A stretch of 64,000 nucleotides of DNA from Sphingomonas phyllosphaerae 5.2 (GCF_000419605.1 NZ_ATTI01000001.1:843501-907500), one strand, 5' to 3'. Numbered from the stretch's first letter, positions 35,101-43,445 are shown. The notes: generated by a model from the sequence alone, not told the origin. Translations and numbers: made by a program.

Positions 35101-36928
35101 CCGCCATCTCGGCGTATCGGACCGGCCGGAGCCGCGGCACTATGCGCGGATGCTGGTGCAACTCGCTGACGCCGGCACCCTTGCTCCCGACGATCTCGCG
35201 GTCCACGACCGCTGCCTGGCCGTCGTCGCGGAAGCCATCGAGGCGGGCACGATGTCCGCCGACGATCTGCGAAGCGAATTCGGTCCGTCGCCGATTCTGG
35301 TCAACCTCCAGGGCGAATCGACCTTCTCCGAGGACGCCATCTGGTTGGACGCCGAGTGGCTGGCGGCGCCATTCGGCCAAGCGCTCGACCAGCTGCTCGT
35401 CCCAACGCCTGGATGCGCGCGCAACGCCGCCTCCCGACTGTTCAGGGCACTCGGGGTCCGGCGGCTCACCTCCGTCGCGCGTTTGCGACTGGCGGCTGAG
35501 CCCGACGGCCGCGAGTCCATCGACGTCACCCAGCGGCTCGCGGAGCGGGCTGATCTACTGCTGTGGCTCGCGCCAACCGCGGCTGGCCGCGACCGCCTCC
35601 TGAACGCGCTCTTGGACTTGGAGGTGCGCCTGACCGACGCGCTGTCCGTGCAGGCGGAACTGACGACCTCCGATCCGCCGACCCGATCCGCCGCCGCCTC
35701 GGTCGCGGCGTTCTACGACGCGGACGGAAACGTGCTCCACATGCGCGAGGCGCCCGGTACGCCGCTCGACTGGAGCGCGGCGTTCCGCGACCTCTTCGCC
35801 CAGCTCAACCTCGTGCCCCATGAGATCGACGTCCGCCCCGTCATCATGGCCGCGGTCTACGTGGTCGGGGCCGCATCGTCCGCAGAGGCGGAACAGGCCC
35901 TGCGCACGGCCGACTACCGTCCGCCCTCATCCCGCGAAGGCATGGACGGCGAGCGCGGCGAGGCCTTCGACGACCTGGAGGACGAAATCGGCATCGCGGA
36001 CGAGGTCGACTTCGATGGCGACGGCGGCGACGCAGGTCCGGAGACGACAGAGGCCGAGGAAACGCCCGCCGATGACGTCGCCGACGACGACGCCCCGGAT
36101 GCTGGAGGCGCAGGCGATTCGTCGAATGCGAACGGCGCGGGCGGCGGCTCCGGCGGCGGCCAGTCCTCCACCGGGTCCGGTTCGGGCACCCCCTCTGGCG
36201 CAGGGTCCGGCTCCGACAATCAGGGCGGCAATGGCTCGGGGGGGAGCGGAGGTGGACCGGGAACATCCGGCTCCGGTTCCCAGAAGGAAGGGCAGACGCG
36301 GAGGAGCCGGCTGCTCGCCTACGTCGTCTCTAGCAAGAACGCCTCCACCGATGGCGGAGGGAACAACAACGACCGCGCGCGGGCGGAGGCGGCGAAGATC
36401 GACATCGCCGCGATCGAGGCCGTCCTTAAGTATGAGCGGAACGCGCGCCGAGAGCCTGTGGAGCAGTCACACTCGAACCCCGGGTTCGACATCCGGTCGG
36501 CCCACGGGGACGGCGCGGGAACGCGGCTGATCGAGGTGAAGGGGCTCGCCTCGGATTGGAACGAGCGCGGCATCAAGCTGACGGGCGTCCAGTATGAGAT
36601 GGCGAGGGAGCATCCGGAGCAGTTCTGGATCTACATCGTCGAGAACGCGTGCGACCTCGATAAGCAGAAGGTCCATGCGGTAGCCAATCCCTTCTCGAAG
36701 GTCGCCGAATACTGGTTCGACCACGGCTGGAGCGACATGGCCGAGGAGACCAGCGCAGCGAGGGAGTTGAACCTCGTCGCAGGTGTCCGCCTGAAGCACC
36801 GCGTCTGGGGCATCGGGACGGTGATCGCGGTCGAACGCAAGGGCGGTGGCGACTTCGTCCTAATCGAGTTCCCCATCGAGGGGCGTAAGAACATTCCGTT
36901 CAACTCGATGCTCACCTTCGTCGAGTGA
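32165..36928 (+). CDS. Giant sacsin-type ATPase with DUF3883 and UvrD-like Tudor tail
   Basis: 1,587 residues from GTG 32165 (start not certain; GTG 32180 is also possible). The N-terminal Hsp90/sacsin-type ATPase has the N-box ELIQNADDAGA (~41-51) and G-box GRFGIGFVSAYQITD (~117-131). A long helical middle is unassigned. Residues ~1,275-1,375 are acidic and then Gly/Ser-rich, a flexible linker. A DUF3883 nuclease-like domain (GFDIRS at ~1,440, then LIEVKG) follows, and the last ~45 residues (HRVWGIGTVIAVE to LIEFP) resemble the Tudor domain at the end of PcrA/UvrD. Sacsin-plus-DUF3883 proteins occur in several defence islands. It is probably the large effector or sensor here. Confidence 0.75.
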   Translation: MTGVAVASAPAPVTQRYEADLLGNIQQALAGLQGFDIMALELIQNADDAGAATMRFDVREDGLHVWNSERFSSCGLTETVCPHLADEGIARPCNFHAISRMGSRSKINVGSQIGRFGIGFVSAYQITDSPVIRSRDLQMRLDPLNSESPTRRIPEIEGTEFELAWASAQSATRNALNASPTPHDVRERVASEIRGVMDRGLFFLRRLEHVELRVGGKLVHAVSIDREDNVLTLTKQPEDQRERWLVLSADAGTRAEELELQARFPMLADLDRSTAVSVAIPLDDRPFEGLLYAYLPTEQPSRLPLHVNADFFPHPNRRAIILTGEQHDRYWNELLLEAAAAAIFDSFVMLSGKVGARRLWEIGSSAHALRSEGAFAVFWDRFADAARAYHCSWSIEGRWCPIVTSHLPPDAMPTEQQASLADIGLDIIHPDLRPHWTALSSLGAKTLRLSAMIDALAKTYEKIEPAAPPPSTTLLSAIDGIIEAGLKTPGAEPAVARLRMVPFAPGSDGALHSLADLRCPPVHSSAEQVHAFVPEVVFAHAELAAMGSLSPMVPRYSFAELAEHLADRIETEAEAIEVIGSATHRVRAFYDLLVATSGDTPDDVDGSLVAETPILRTRAGFTSPSRGLLPGGFDDPVGHLAVVDVATMPAAMLALAQSALGVGTLTFSDYVRKHLADILASGPTQAQYRSLMREVAQHWRELAAGGALAALGQMRFVRNRAGTYSRPADVYFFSAALEAALGSDQNRWVDESWLPADTTQARLRDLLESELGLPRRATVEHLVDRIELIVEGTPDDDTAKRLNLITRHLVERLPTMSEDEQSELGRLRDIDWLPASLDGSREEVWYAPHEVYRPFRATGFSSQACVVDLPVFRSTQVRGLTDFLDFLEMPDEPPTSTVVVHLAHCMANDQQPSDIAYQMLSEGVEEHAADLEPLRGKAFIYVAADKRWLSADEVFWEAPPFRGRWHAASQNMHLRSPLYRHLGVSDRPEPRHYARMLVQLADAGTLAPDDLAVHDRCLAVVAEAIEAGTMSADDLRSEFGPSPILVNLQGESTFSEDAIWLDAEWLAAPFGQALDQLLVPTPGCARNAASRLFRALGVRRLTSVARLRLAAEPDGRESIDVTQRLAERADLLLWLAPTAAGRDRLLNALLDLEVRLTDALSVQAELTTSDPPTRSAAASVAAFYDADGNVLHMREAPGTPLDWSAAFRDLFAQLNLVPHEIDVRPVIMAAVYVVGAASSAEAEQALRTADYRPPSSREGMDGERGEAFDDLEDEIGIADEVDFDGDGGDAGPETTEAEETPADDVADDDAPDAGGAGDSSNANGAGGGSGGGQSSTGSGSGTPSGAGSGSDNQGGNGSGGSGGGPGTSGSGSQKEGQTRRSRLLAYVVSSKNASTDGGGNNNDRARAEAAKIDIAAIEAVLKYERNARREPVEQSHSNPGFDIRSAHGDGAGTRLIEVKGLASDWNERGIKLTGVQYEMAREHPEQFWIYIVENACDLDKQKVHAVANPFSKVAEYWFDHGWSDMAEETSAARELNLVAGVRLKHRVWGIGTVIAVERKGGGDFVLIEFPIEGRKNIPFNSMLTFVE

Positions 36929-36995
36929 GCGGGGAGACTGGCCCGGCGCGGCGCCCATGGAAGGCCGCTCATGACAAACGGCGAGGAGAGAGATC

Positions 36996-37232
36996 GTGGC
37001 ATTCATCGACGACCTGCTGGAAAGCGGCGGGAACTTCATCCTCGAGCGGTCCGAGGGCATCGCGTCGCTTCGGCCCGCCAGCGACCGGGATCCCGACCTC
37101 GAGAGCTTCCAGGCGGTGGTGGACCGGGTGCGGGCGCATGAGGGCGACGGCTTCTCGGTACTGGAGGACCACGTCTCCTCCGACCGACCGGGCGACCTGG
37201 TCGATCTCCTGAGTCTGACCATCGAGGACTGA
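36996..37232 (+). CDS. Small acidic hypothetical protein
   Basis: 78 residues from GTG 36996, supported by a strong GAGGAGAGAG ribosome site. It is acidic, has no membrane segment, and the sequence (AFIDDLLESGGNFILERSEG at the start) matches nothing I know. It lies between the giant ATPase and a one-TM protein on the same strand, with short gaps, so it is likely part of the operon. Confidence 0.5.
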   Translation: MAFIDDLLESGGNFILERSEGIASLRPASDRDPDLESFQAVVDRVRAHEGDGFSVLEDHVSSDRPGDLVDLLSLTIED

Positions 37233-37247
37233 GCGGAGGACGCCACG

Positions 37248-37784
37248 ATGACTCAAGCCGAACCGCTGCAGCAAGCGCCTCCAACTCCCGTGCCAGAGGA
37301 GCAGACGACCTTGCCTTGGGCCGGGCGCGCGGCCCGGGCGCGCAGCTTCTGGAACGGCGGAGTGACCTTCGCCCACGACGTCGGCGAATGGGCCAAGCTC
37401 GTGACATTGGTCCTCGCCATCGCCGGCCTGCTGGGGTTCCTGTTCCCAGGCGTCAAGCGCTATTGGGAGATCCATACGGGCCCGGAGTCCTGGTATTACA
37501 TCGGCCGGGTCGAGAAGGGCACGTTCCACCAGTTCGCGTATCAGCATCCGCTCTGGAACGACGGGCCCGTAGTCGCGTCCGCACTCTCCGGGGTGCCGGG
37601 CAGCGTGATCGTCACGATGAACGAGGAACTGCATATCGGACGCGCGGTCGCCGGCGGTAGCGGGGCCGTGAGGTCGGTGTCCAAGGGCGGCGTGTGCCTC
37701 TACGTGCGACACATCGAGCAGCACCCGTCACCTGACGGAAAGCTCCTCTACGTATGGGCGGGCGCAGTGCGGGTCAGCTGTTGA
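37248..37784 (+). CDS. Single-pass membrane protein, unknown
   Basis: 178 residues. A Pro/Gln-rich N-terminus comes first, then a short basic segment, one transmembrane helix at about residues 49-72 (KLVTLVLAIAGLLGFLFPG), and a beta-rich periplasmic part with YYIGRVEKG, VCLYVRHIE and LLYVWAGAV. I do not recognise the outer domain. It lies 15 bases after the small acidic gene. A role at the membrane in the defence unit is possible but unproven. Confidence 0.55.
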   Translation: MTQAEPLQQAPPTPVPEEQTTLPWAGRAARARSFWNGGVTFAHDVGEWAKLVTLVLAIAGLLGFLFPGVKRYWEIHTGPESWYYIGRVEKGTFHQFAYQHPLWNDGPVVASALSGVPGSVIVTMNEELHIGRAVAGGSGAVRSVSKGGVCLYVRHIEQHPSPDGKLLYVWAGAVRVSC

Positions 37785-38046
37785 GGCTCAAGTTCACGGC
37801 CGACGGCGCCCCATCGCCTTCACGATAGCGGCGAAGTATCTCAAGTGAAAATCTCGATGCGCCCGATGCTCATCGATCGCCCGAAGTATAACAGGCGTCC
37901 ATCAGGGGCGTGGGTGGCCCGTTAAACTCCAGAACGGCTGCGATATTCCGGCGGATGGACCAACAGCCCATTGACAAGTCAGACCGGAAAAAGCCTTCTT
38001 GCGAGACGTTGCCAGTGGGGACCGGCTTCGACCGGGGAGCGTCAGC

Positions 38047-39180
38047 ATGAAGAGACAACTCGTCGCCATCGCCGCAAGCGCATCTTTGATCGGCGGCTGC
38101 GCCGGACTGCCGGACGTCAAGGTCGGGCACTACCTCCCGCAGGGGGCACTGTCAGCCAGCGTCGTGCGCACGATCGGCTGCGCGACGAGACCGAACACGC
38201 AGACCGGCCAGTCTGAGAAGAAGCTGTTCGCAGCAGCGACGGCGACCATGAAGATGAGCTACGAGCGGGATCCCAACGGCTACAGATCGACCAGCATCAA
38301 GCAATTCGGCAGCGGCGGGAAAAGCGCGACGCTCGGCTTCACCTACTACGACGATGGCCGCCTCAAGGGCATGAACAGCACGTCCACGGGGTCCGGGCAG
38401 GAGATCACCGAGGCCGCCGTCAAGCTCACGGGCATCGTGCTGGGGATCGCCGGCGTCGGGCTCGCGGCGGCCGACTCCCCCGCTTGCCTGCTCGTCGCTG
38501 AGCAGTCGGCCAAGGACGCGCCGCTGACGCTGACCTACACATTCTCGGAGGCCTTCACCGACCCAGCCTGGGCGAGCGGGACAGCGCGCGAGCTCCAGTT
38601 CAAGCCGTCCCAATCGAACCCGAACTTCAGCTTGGACATCAATCCAGCCCTGCCGACGCTCTGCGCGGTCGTCGGCCCGGTCACCAAGCTGGAGGCGCTC
38701 GTGCAGCCCGTGGAGGGCAACGCCGACGCCGCCACGAGTATCTCGCTGCGCCAACCGGCAGCCGTGGCCGTCCGGATTGTGCAGGAGAACGGCGACGCCT
38801 TCCTGAAGCGGCGCCACAACATGGCCGACATCAGTCCCACACATCCCTGCGGCGACAATCCCGAGGTCCTGACCGCCGGCGTCGTGCTCGTGCCGCAACT
38901 CGGGAACGCCTACTACCTTCCCATTCCTAAGGGCGCACTCTTCGGTTCGACCGCTTTCGAGATGTCGCTGGCCGAATCCGGAGCCCTGACCAGAGTCAAA
39001 TACGGAAACACCGGCGGGGGTGCTGCGGCGCTGTCGGCGGGGAGCGCGGTGGCAGGGATGTTCACGCCGGATGACGCCGCCACGCGCGCTGGCAAGAAGA
39101 AGTCCGACGCCGACCTCATCTACCAGCAGCAGAGGCTTGTGAGCTGCCAAATGGCTCCAGCCACCTGCCCCAAGGAGTGA
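38047..39180 (+). CDS. Lipoprotein, unknown
   Basis: 377 residues from ATG 38047 (GGGGAG eight bases upstream). The lipobox LIGGC sets the lipidated Cys at ~19. The mature protein is beta-rich with few cysteines and no domain that I recognise; LTYTFSEAF, TLCAVVGPV and YLPIPKGALFG are typical strands. A 262-base gap precedes it, so it may have its own promoter. It is unusual beside nuclease genes and may be a passenger. Confidence 0.65.
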   Translation: MKRQLVAIAASASLIGGCAGLPDVKVGHYLPQGALSASVVRTIGCATRPNTQTGQSEKKLFAAATATMKMSYERDPNGYRSTSIKQFGSGGKSATLGFTYYDDGRLKGMNSTSTGSGQEITEAAVKLTGIVLGIAGVGLAAADSPACLLVAEQSAKDAPLTLTYTFSEAFTDPAWASGTARELQFKPSQSNPNFSLDINPALPTLCAVVGPVTKLEALVQPVEGNADAATSISLRQPAAVAVRIVQENGDAFLKRRHNMADISPTHPCGDNPEVLTAGVVLVPQLGNAYYLPIPKGALFGSTAFEMSLAESGALTRVKYGNTGGGAAALSAGSAVAGMFTPDDAATRAGKKKSDADLIYQQQRLVSCQMAPATCPKE

Positions 39181-39234
39181 CCGAGGCTCCGACCAATGGC
39201 GGGTGCCCTGCTTTAAAGCCCGCGTGCGGCTACG

Positions 39235-40050
39235 ATGGCTAGGACGAAGACCGACAAGGCTATTGGTCCACCGGATACGGCACTGCCGGCTGGGTCGGCG
39301 CTCCCGCCATATCCTGCAGACCTCCTAGCGGTGACCCGCGGCGGATATCATTTCACCGCCCTGAGGTCTTGGGGCTACCGCATCGGCCTGGCCGCACGGG
39401 ACGCCCTGACTGCATCCGAAGCGATCGAGCGCGGAGTCGGAGACCGGTCCTCGCATATCAAGGCGATCTCGAACCACTTCGGGCTAGCTGGCGAGCATCA
39501 CAGCCTGCACGTCGAACCGCTCAGATGGCTCTGGCTCGGCGAGACGCAGGCCACCAAGGGCCTGCAGCACTTCCTCGCGCAGGGCGACGACCGCATCCGC
39601 CTTTTCCTGCGGGCGCTTGCACCGACGATCCCCTGGCCCTCGGACCTGGAGGAACTCTCCGTGGGGGCCGAGATCCCCTCGGGGCGTGGCCGGATCGATC
39701 TCCTCATCCACGGTAAGGCGCATGGCCGCACGTGGGGCGCGGTCATCGAGGCCAAGTTCGAAAACGGACTGAAGGGGAATCCTTTGAGCGAATACATGCG
39801 GCATGGTGCAAAGCTGAAGATGGCGCTGATGCCGGATGTCGCAGGTAAGCGAACGGGTGCGCTCATCGTGCTTGGCAAGAAGCTCTCGCGCCCCTCGAGG
39901 AAGAAAATGTCGCGCAATGCGCGCTGGCGGTTCGTGCATTGGCGCGAGGTCTTGCGGCGGTTCGACGCCGGCCTCACCGAGCCGACCGTGGACGAGGAAT
40001 TCCGGCGCTTCCGCCGGACCCTGTGGGAACGCACTGGGAGTGTCAGATGA
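39235..40050 (+). CDS. PD-(D/E)XK nuclease-superfamily protein
   Basis: 271 residues. The catalytic core is GRIDLLI (Asp155) followed by VIEAKFENG (Glu172, Lys174), then NPLSEYM (the downstream Y position seen in PDDEXK_4-type proteins). The N-terminal ~130 residues are helical. The C-terminus is strongly basic (SRPSRKKMSRNARWR), suggesting DNA contact. It overlaps the following gene by ATGA, so the pair is probably functional together. Confidence 0.72.
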   Translation: MARTKTDKAIGPPDTALPAGSALPPYPADLLAVTRGGYHFTALRSWGYRIGLAARDALTASEAIERGVGDRSSHIKAISNHFGLAGEHHSLHVEPLRWLWLGETQATKGLQHFLAQGDDRIRLFLRALAPTIPWPSDLEELSVGAEIPSGRGRIDLLIHGKAHGRTWGAVIEAKFENGLKGNPLSEYMRHGAKLKMALMPDVAGKRTGALIVLGKKLSRPSRKKMSRNARWRFVHWREVLRRFDAGLTEPTVDEEFRRFRRTLWERTGSVR

Positions 40051-40661
40051 CCGATGGACCTGAAATGCCCGCGACCGTCGCGGCCTACATGCGAGACCCC
40101 GCCGTGCGAACGGCGGTCGACGCTCTGCTGACCGTGGAGGCCGACACGCTGCCGCCGGGGCTTGAGTGGTCGGAACTCGACACCTACTTTCGCGCGAGGG
40201 GCGGCGCGGAGCTGACGCGCCACGACTTGGCCCACTTCCTCCGACTGCTATGGAATGCGATCTGGGGCGAGCAGATCGGCGCGTACTGGGACCCGGCGCC
40301 GCTCGCGGAGCTGGTCGACGAGGAATATGCGGTCACGCCGGACCTGATCTGGGGAGAGAAGTCCTTCACGGTCTACCATTACCAGAAGCCCTACGTGCTC
40401 TACACCCACGTCGAACTCGAGCCGCACGCGCTCAGCATCGGCTTCTCCATCGAGGACCAAGATGCGGATGTGGTGCTCATAGACGAGGATTTTCCGCCTT
40501 TCCGGTGGCGTGACGACAACGCCTGGTCGGGATGGCAGGTCCTGGAGACCAAGTGCGAGGTGCCGGGCACGCTGCCCGATCTCGCGCCGCTCCGTAAGGC
40601 GGCGGCCGACGCTTTGAGGGCCGCTGACGAAGCCGTGGCGGCGAGCCGCGCCGCGCGATAG
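40047..40661 (+). CDS. Hypothetical partner of the PD-(D/E)XK protein
   Basis: 204 residues, coupled by ATGA to the nuclease-like gene. It is acidic, with YHYQKPYVLYTHVELEPHAL and IEDQDADVVLIDEDFP as the most distinctive stretches and an Ala-rich helical tail. I do not recognise it. Its acidity and tight coupling to a basic nuclease would fit an inhibitor or antitoxin, but this is only inference. Confidence 0.55.
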   Translation: MTDGPEMPATVAAYMRDPAVRTAVDALLTVEADTLPPGLEWSELDTYFRARGGAELTRHDLAHFLRLLWNAIWGEQIGAYWDPAPLAELVDEEYAVTPDLIWGEKSFTVYHYQKPYVLYTHVELEPHALSIGFSIEDQDADVVLIDEDFPPFRWRDDNAWSGWQVLETKCEVPGTLPDLAPLRKAAADALRAADEAVAASRAAR

Positions 40662-40791
40662 CGGGCACATCAGAAGAAGAAGGCGCGTCGACCTCACTTT
40701 ACCAGGTTGGCGGACCCGTTGCTCCAGCCGAGGGAAAGGAGGCCTAGCTCAGAATTCCCTCTAATTCGGACTCAGCCGGGATGGCTTCGCG

Positions 40792-40950
40792 TCAACCCGC
40801 CCCGCCTAGCGCGGTGACCAGGTGATCGACGATCGCCCGAACCTTTGCCGAAGGCTTGGGACCGGCCGGGGTCACGGCGAAGACCTCCGCCGGATGAGGC
40901 CGTATTCCTTGAGCAGGGGCACGGGCTGACCGAATGCAATTCCTCGCACG
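40792..40950 (-). pseudogene. C-terminal remnant of a LysR-family regulator
   Basis: On the minus strand the last codons read PAEVFAVTPAGPKPSAKVRA, then IVDHLVTALGGAG and a stop at 40792. This is the usual end of a LysR effector domain. Upstream sequence (GIAFGQPVPLLKEYGLI) continues only in another frame, so there is a frameshift. Homology is cut at 40950, exactly where an IS6 left end begins. It is different in sequence from the LysR remnant at ~7 kb. Confidence 0.6.
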
Positions 40951-41012
40951 GGCTCCGCTAGACCAAATGAACCGGCTGGTAAGAAGGGCAGGGTAGGGGC
41001 GTGGCCATGTCC
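40951..41012 (+). mobile_element. Solo IS6-family left end at the right border of the island
   Basis: GGCTCCGCTAGACCAAATGA and the following ACCGGCTGGTAA, then GGCAGGGTAGGGG and a CATG, align with the left end and leader of the IS6 copies at 5544 and 16367. No transposase follows. Together with the IS6 copies at 16.4-17.4 kb it brackets the 23 kb island. Confidence 0.7.
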
Positions 41013-41747
41013 AGCGCTCCCAACCTGCCTACGTGGGCTGATTAGACCATCTTGGAAGCGAGTTGGAAATCTGACCGTATGCCGAGGGTTGCGGCAAGGT
41101 CGGGGGGCAACTGAGAAATATCGCCTTTCCCAAAATAGGATCGTTTTCGGGACGGCCGGCTACAACGAGCGGCAGCTATCCACATCGACGTGCCGGATAG
41201 CTGCTAGGCAAGGCAGTCCACAATTTTCGGCATTCCTGCAGCGCTGCATATTCGCCGCGGCGGATGAATGAATGTCGGAAGTTGGGAACGCGAAAGGGCG
41301 CCCGGAATGTCTGCAAGTGGGTCTCAGCTTGCTGATACCCGTACCAGATGGGTGGGGCCGGTACCGACCGGCCCCCATCAATTACTTCTTCTTTTTGTCG
41401 GGGCGCTGAGACAATGCAGATCCAGCGGCTGTCTTCGAGTCCTTGCCGGTTCGAATGTTCCGGTCAATGTAATACGTGGCCCGCCCCCAGCATGGAGGCT
41501 TGCATCGTCGTTTCGCGCCGTACGAAGAAGCAGCGCAATCGGTACTCTACTGCGCCAAGGCAGGTAGGCGGCACTATGTAGCTGGGCCGGATGGGATTAA
41601 ACAATTCGCCATCGTGTGCCATGTCGCACCATGCTCTGCCTTCATCCTCACTGCCCGGCCGGCCACGGTGCACCTGACTGGGCCTCGGTATTTGCCCATG
41701 AGGGTATAAAGCTGGCGCCCGCACTCCGGGGCGCAGCAACCGCGTGG
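41013..41747 (+). other. Gene-poor stretch right of the island
   Basis: About 730 bases of mixed composition. Short frames on both strands show no domain. The reading frame of the following pseudogene is open from a GTG at 41616 and could start there. Nothing else can be supported. Confidence 0.35.
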
Positions 41748-42520
41748 ATGAAAGCACATTTCAACGGACCACCGACCCACCCCGGAGTACCCCGCACCCT
41801 TCCATCCGGTGTGCCGGCCGCTGTAATCGATCGGTTGCTGCTGCTCTGTCCGTGCCTGTTTAACCAGGTCGACACGACCCCGACCGCGCGGGCGGTTGTT
41901 CATTTCTGCGAGTTGACATTGCAGGTGCCGATAACGTCCGCCAACGTCCATCAGGCATTTCTCATCCAGCATCCCTCGGCCCCGGGCTTCAATCCCGGAC
42001 CATTGCAGGAGTGCGCCCGCGGCGGAACCGTCATGGAACTGCTGTGCAGCGAGGTGCTTGCCTCCGCGGGGATCCCCGCCATGCTCACAGGCGGTGACCG
42101 GTGGCCCATCTGGCAGATGCCGGGGCATGTCCTGATGAACGAGGGGAGGATGCAGTCGCTTCAGGCCCTTGGGGACATCCTCATCCCGTGCGCACCGACC
42201 AACCTTGTGATTTCGGTCAAGAGCGAAGCCGCACGCGAGCGGCTGCTCTACTCTGCCAATTCGATCGAAGGCGTCGGGTTCGGATTTTTCAAGGAGGCCC
42301 GCGAATTCTGGACTGCTCGCGGATGTCGCTCTACAAACGGATGGGATTCTCGGCGATCTACATGCCCGACCGAACCTTCGACGAGGTCACGCAGAAGGTA
42401 TCGGCGGACGCCAATGAACGTCATTCGATCAACATAAACGGCACCGCGCTCTACCGCCCACTCAGCATATTCGGTGATGACATGCTGAGGGTGGTGGGAC
42501 GGTCAAGCGCGCTGCTATAG
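41748..42520 (+). pseudogene. Frameshifted restriction-endonuclease-like protein
   Basis: The first frame (ATG 41748, possibly GTG 41616) gives a helical start, then MELLCSEVLASAG, GDILIPCAPTNLVISVKSEA and EGVGFGFFKEAREFWTAR. At about 42317 a single-base loss shifts the frame. The second frame continues RMSLYKRMGFSAIYMPD to ALYRPLSIFGDDM and stops at 42520. The D-I-L-I...S-V-K-S-E order resembles the Asp and x-V-K of PD-(D/E)XK restriction enzymes. Restoring one base would give one continuous ~258-residue protein. Sequencing error cannot be excluded. Confidence 0.55.
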
Positions 42521-43085
42521 CAGTGATCCGACTTATTATGGTCAGATAAACAAAATTCGCGTTTGGGTGGCGTATGGGCGGCCGAGAACGAGCATCGTTC
42601 TGAAGTATTGTGTTGCTGTGCGATTATTCGCCAGCTTTTATCGTGTGATACACTAAACGACTCCCGTTTCCGATACTATCGGTAGCCGGCTTGCGTAAAC
42701 CTGTCTCTATTGTGATGTGCCGCGATGCCCTCGGTGACATTGTGCACGAGTTGGCTCGGCCAATGCGACGGTAGCGCCGCTCCGCGCGCAGGCTGTAATC
42801 CGCGACCAGGTGACGGCTTCGGCGCCGATGCTCCGAGCAATTGCAGTTAGCGGCGACAACGCTGCCGCCACTCTGATCTGGCAGCACTTCCTTGAGTTTA
42901 TCCTGCCAGCTGACATAGGACTAGCCAAAAGGTTAACAAAACTACCGCGTTGAACTGCCGACCTTTGGGTAAGCTCACGATTACAGGACTCAACCGCTTA
43001 CTTTGGCCCTGCGCTCGGTGCGCCTGGCTGAAATCCGACACTGGATTGTATCTTACATTTGTTCATCGCACTTGTGGGAGTCGGA
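42521..43085 (+). other. Gene-free interval
   Basis: About 565 bases, more AT-rich than the island. Short frames only, with no tRNA-like structure, repeat or recognised remnant. It lies between the restriction-like pseudogene and the convergent small membrane-protein gene. Confidence 0.35.
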
Positions 43086-43445
43086 TCAAAGAAATCCGAA
43101 CAAAAGTACTACATGGGTTAGCGCGGTTATGGCGACCGCGACATCCTTGAGCGATTTTTCCTCTGAGCGAAGTTTCTCGAGATGCACATCCAGCTCGTCA
43201 GTCGCTTCCTTCAGGCTGGCAACATCGCCGTCATCCGGGTTCGTAAGGCCGGCAATCAAGCGCTTGGTCGCCTTGTCTTCGGTGTCCAGAGCAGCCTTAT
43301 ATGTTGTAGAGTAGCGCTCAAAGCCACGAAAGTCCCCGCGGTCCATCGCGTCCTGCTTGCGGCGAAATAGTTCTTCCGCAGCTGCCGTTGCTTCATCGCG
43401 TGCCCGCGTCATCTCGCGAATGGCACGCTTTAAAAGATCCGCCAT
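43086..43445 (-). CDS. Small coiled-coil protein with C-terminal hydrophobic helix
   Basis: 119 residues from ATG 43445, with GGAGGG five bases upstream. It is almost entirely charged helix (for example RAIREMTRARDEATAAAEEL and ELDVHLEKLRSEEKSLKD), then a hydrophobic end DVAVAITALTHVVLLFGFL that could be a tail anchor. It lies 29 bases after the lipoprotein gene on the same strand. No family is recognised. Confidence 0.6.
   Translation of the reverse strand: MADLLKRAIREMTRARDEATAAAEELFRRKQDAMDRGDFRGFERYSTTYKAALDTEDKATKRLIAGLTNPDDGDVASLKEATDELDVHLEKLRSEEKSLKDVAVAITALTHVVLLFGFL

Noticed and set aside
36110..36290. Apparent tandem GGC/TCC repeat
   Set aside because: It encodes a Gly/Ser linker inside the giant ATPase and has no regular DNA period.
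42624..42887. Minus-strand frame of 87 codons
   Set aside because: No ribosome site, no domain and no neighbour coupling.
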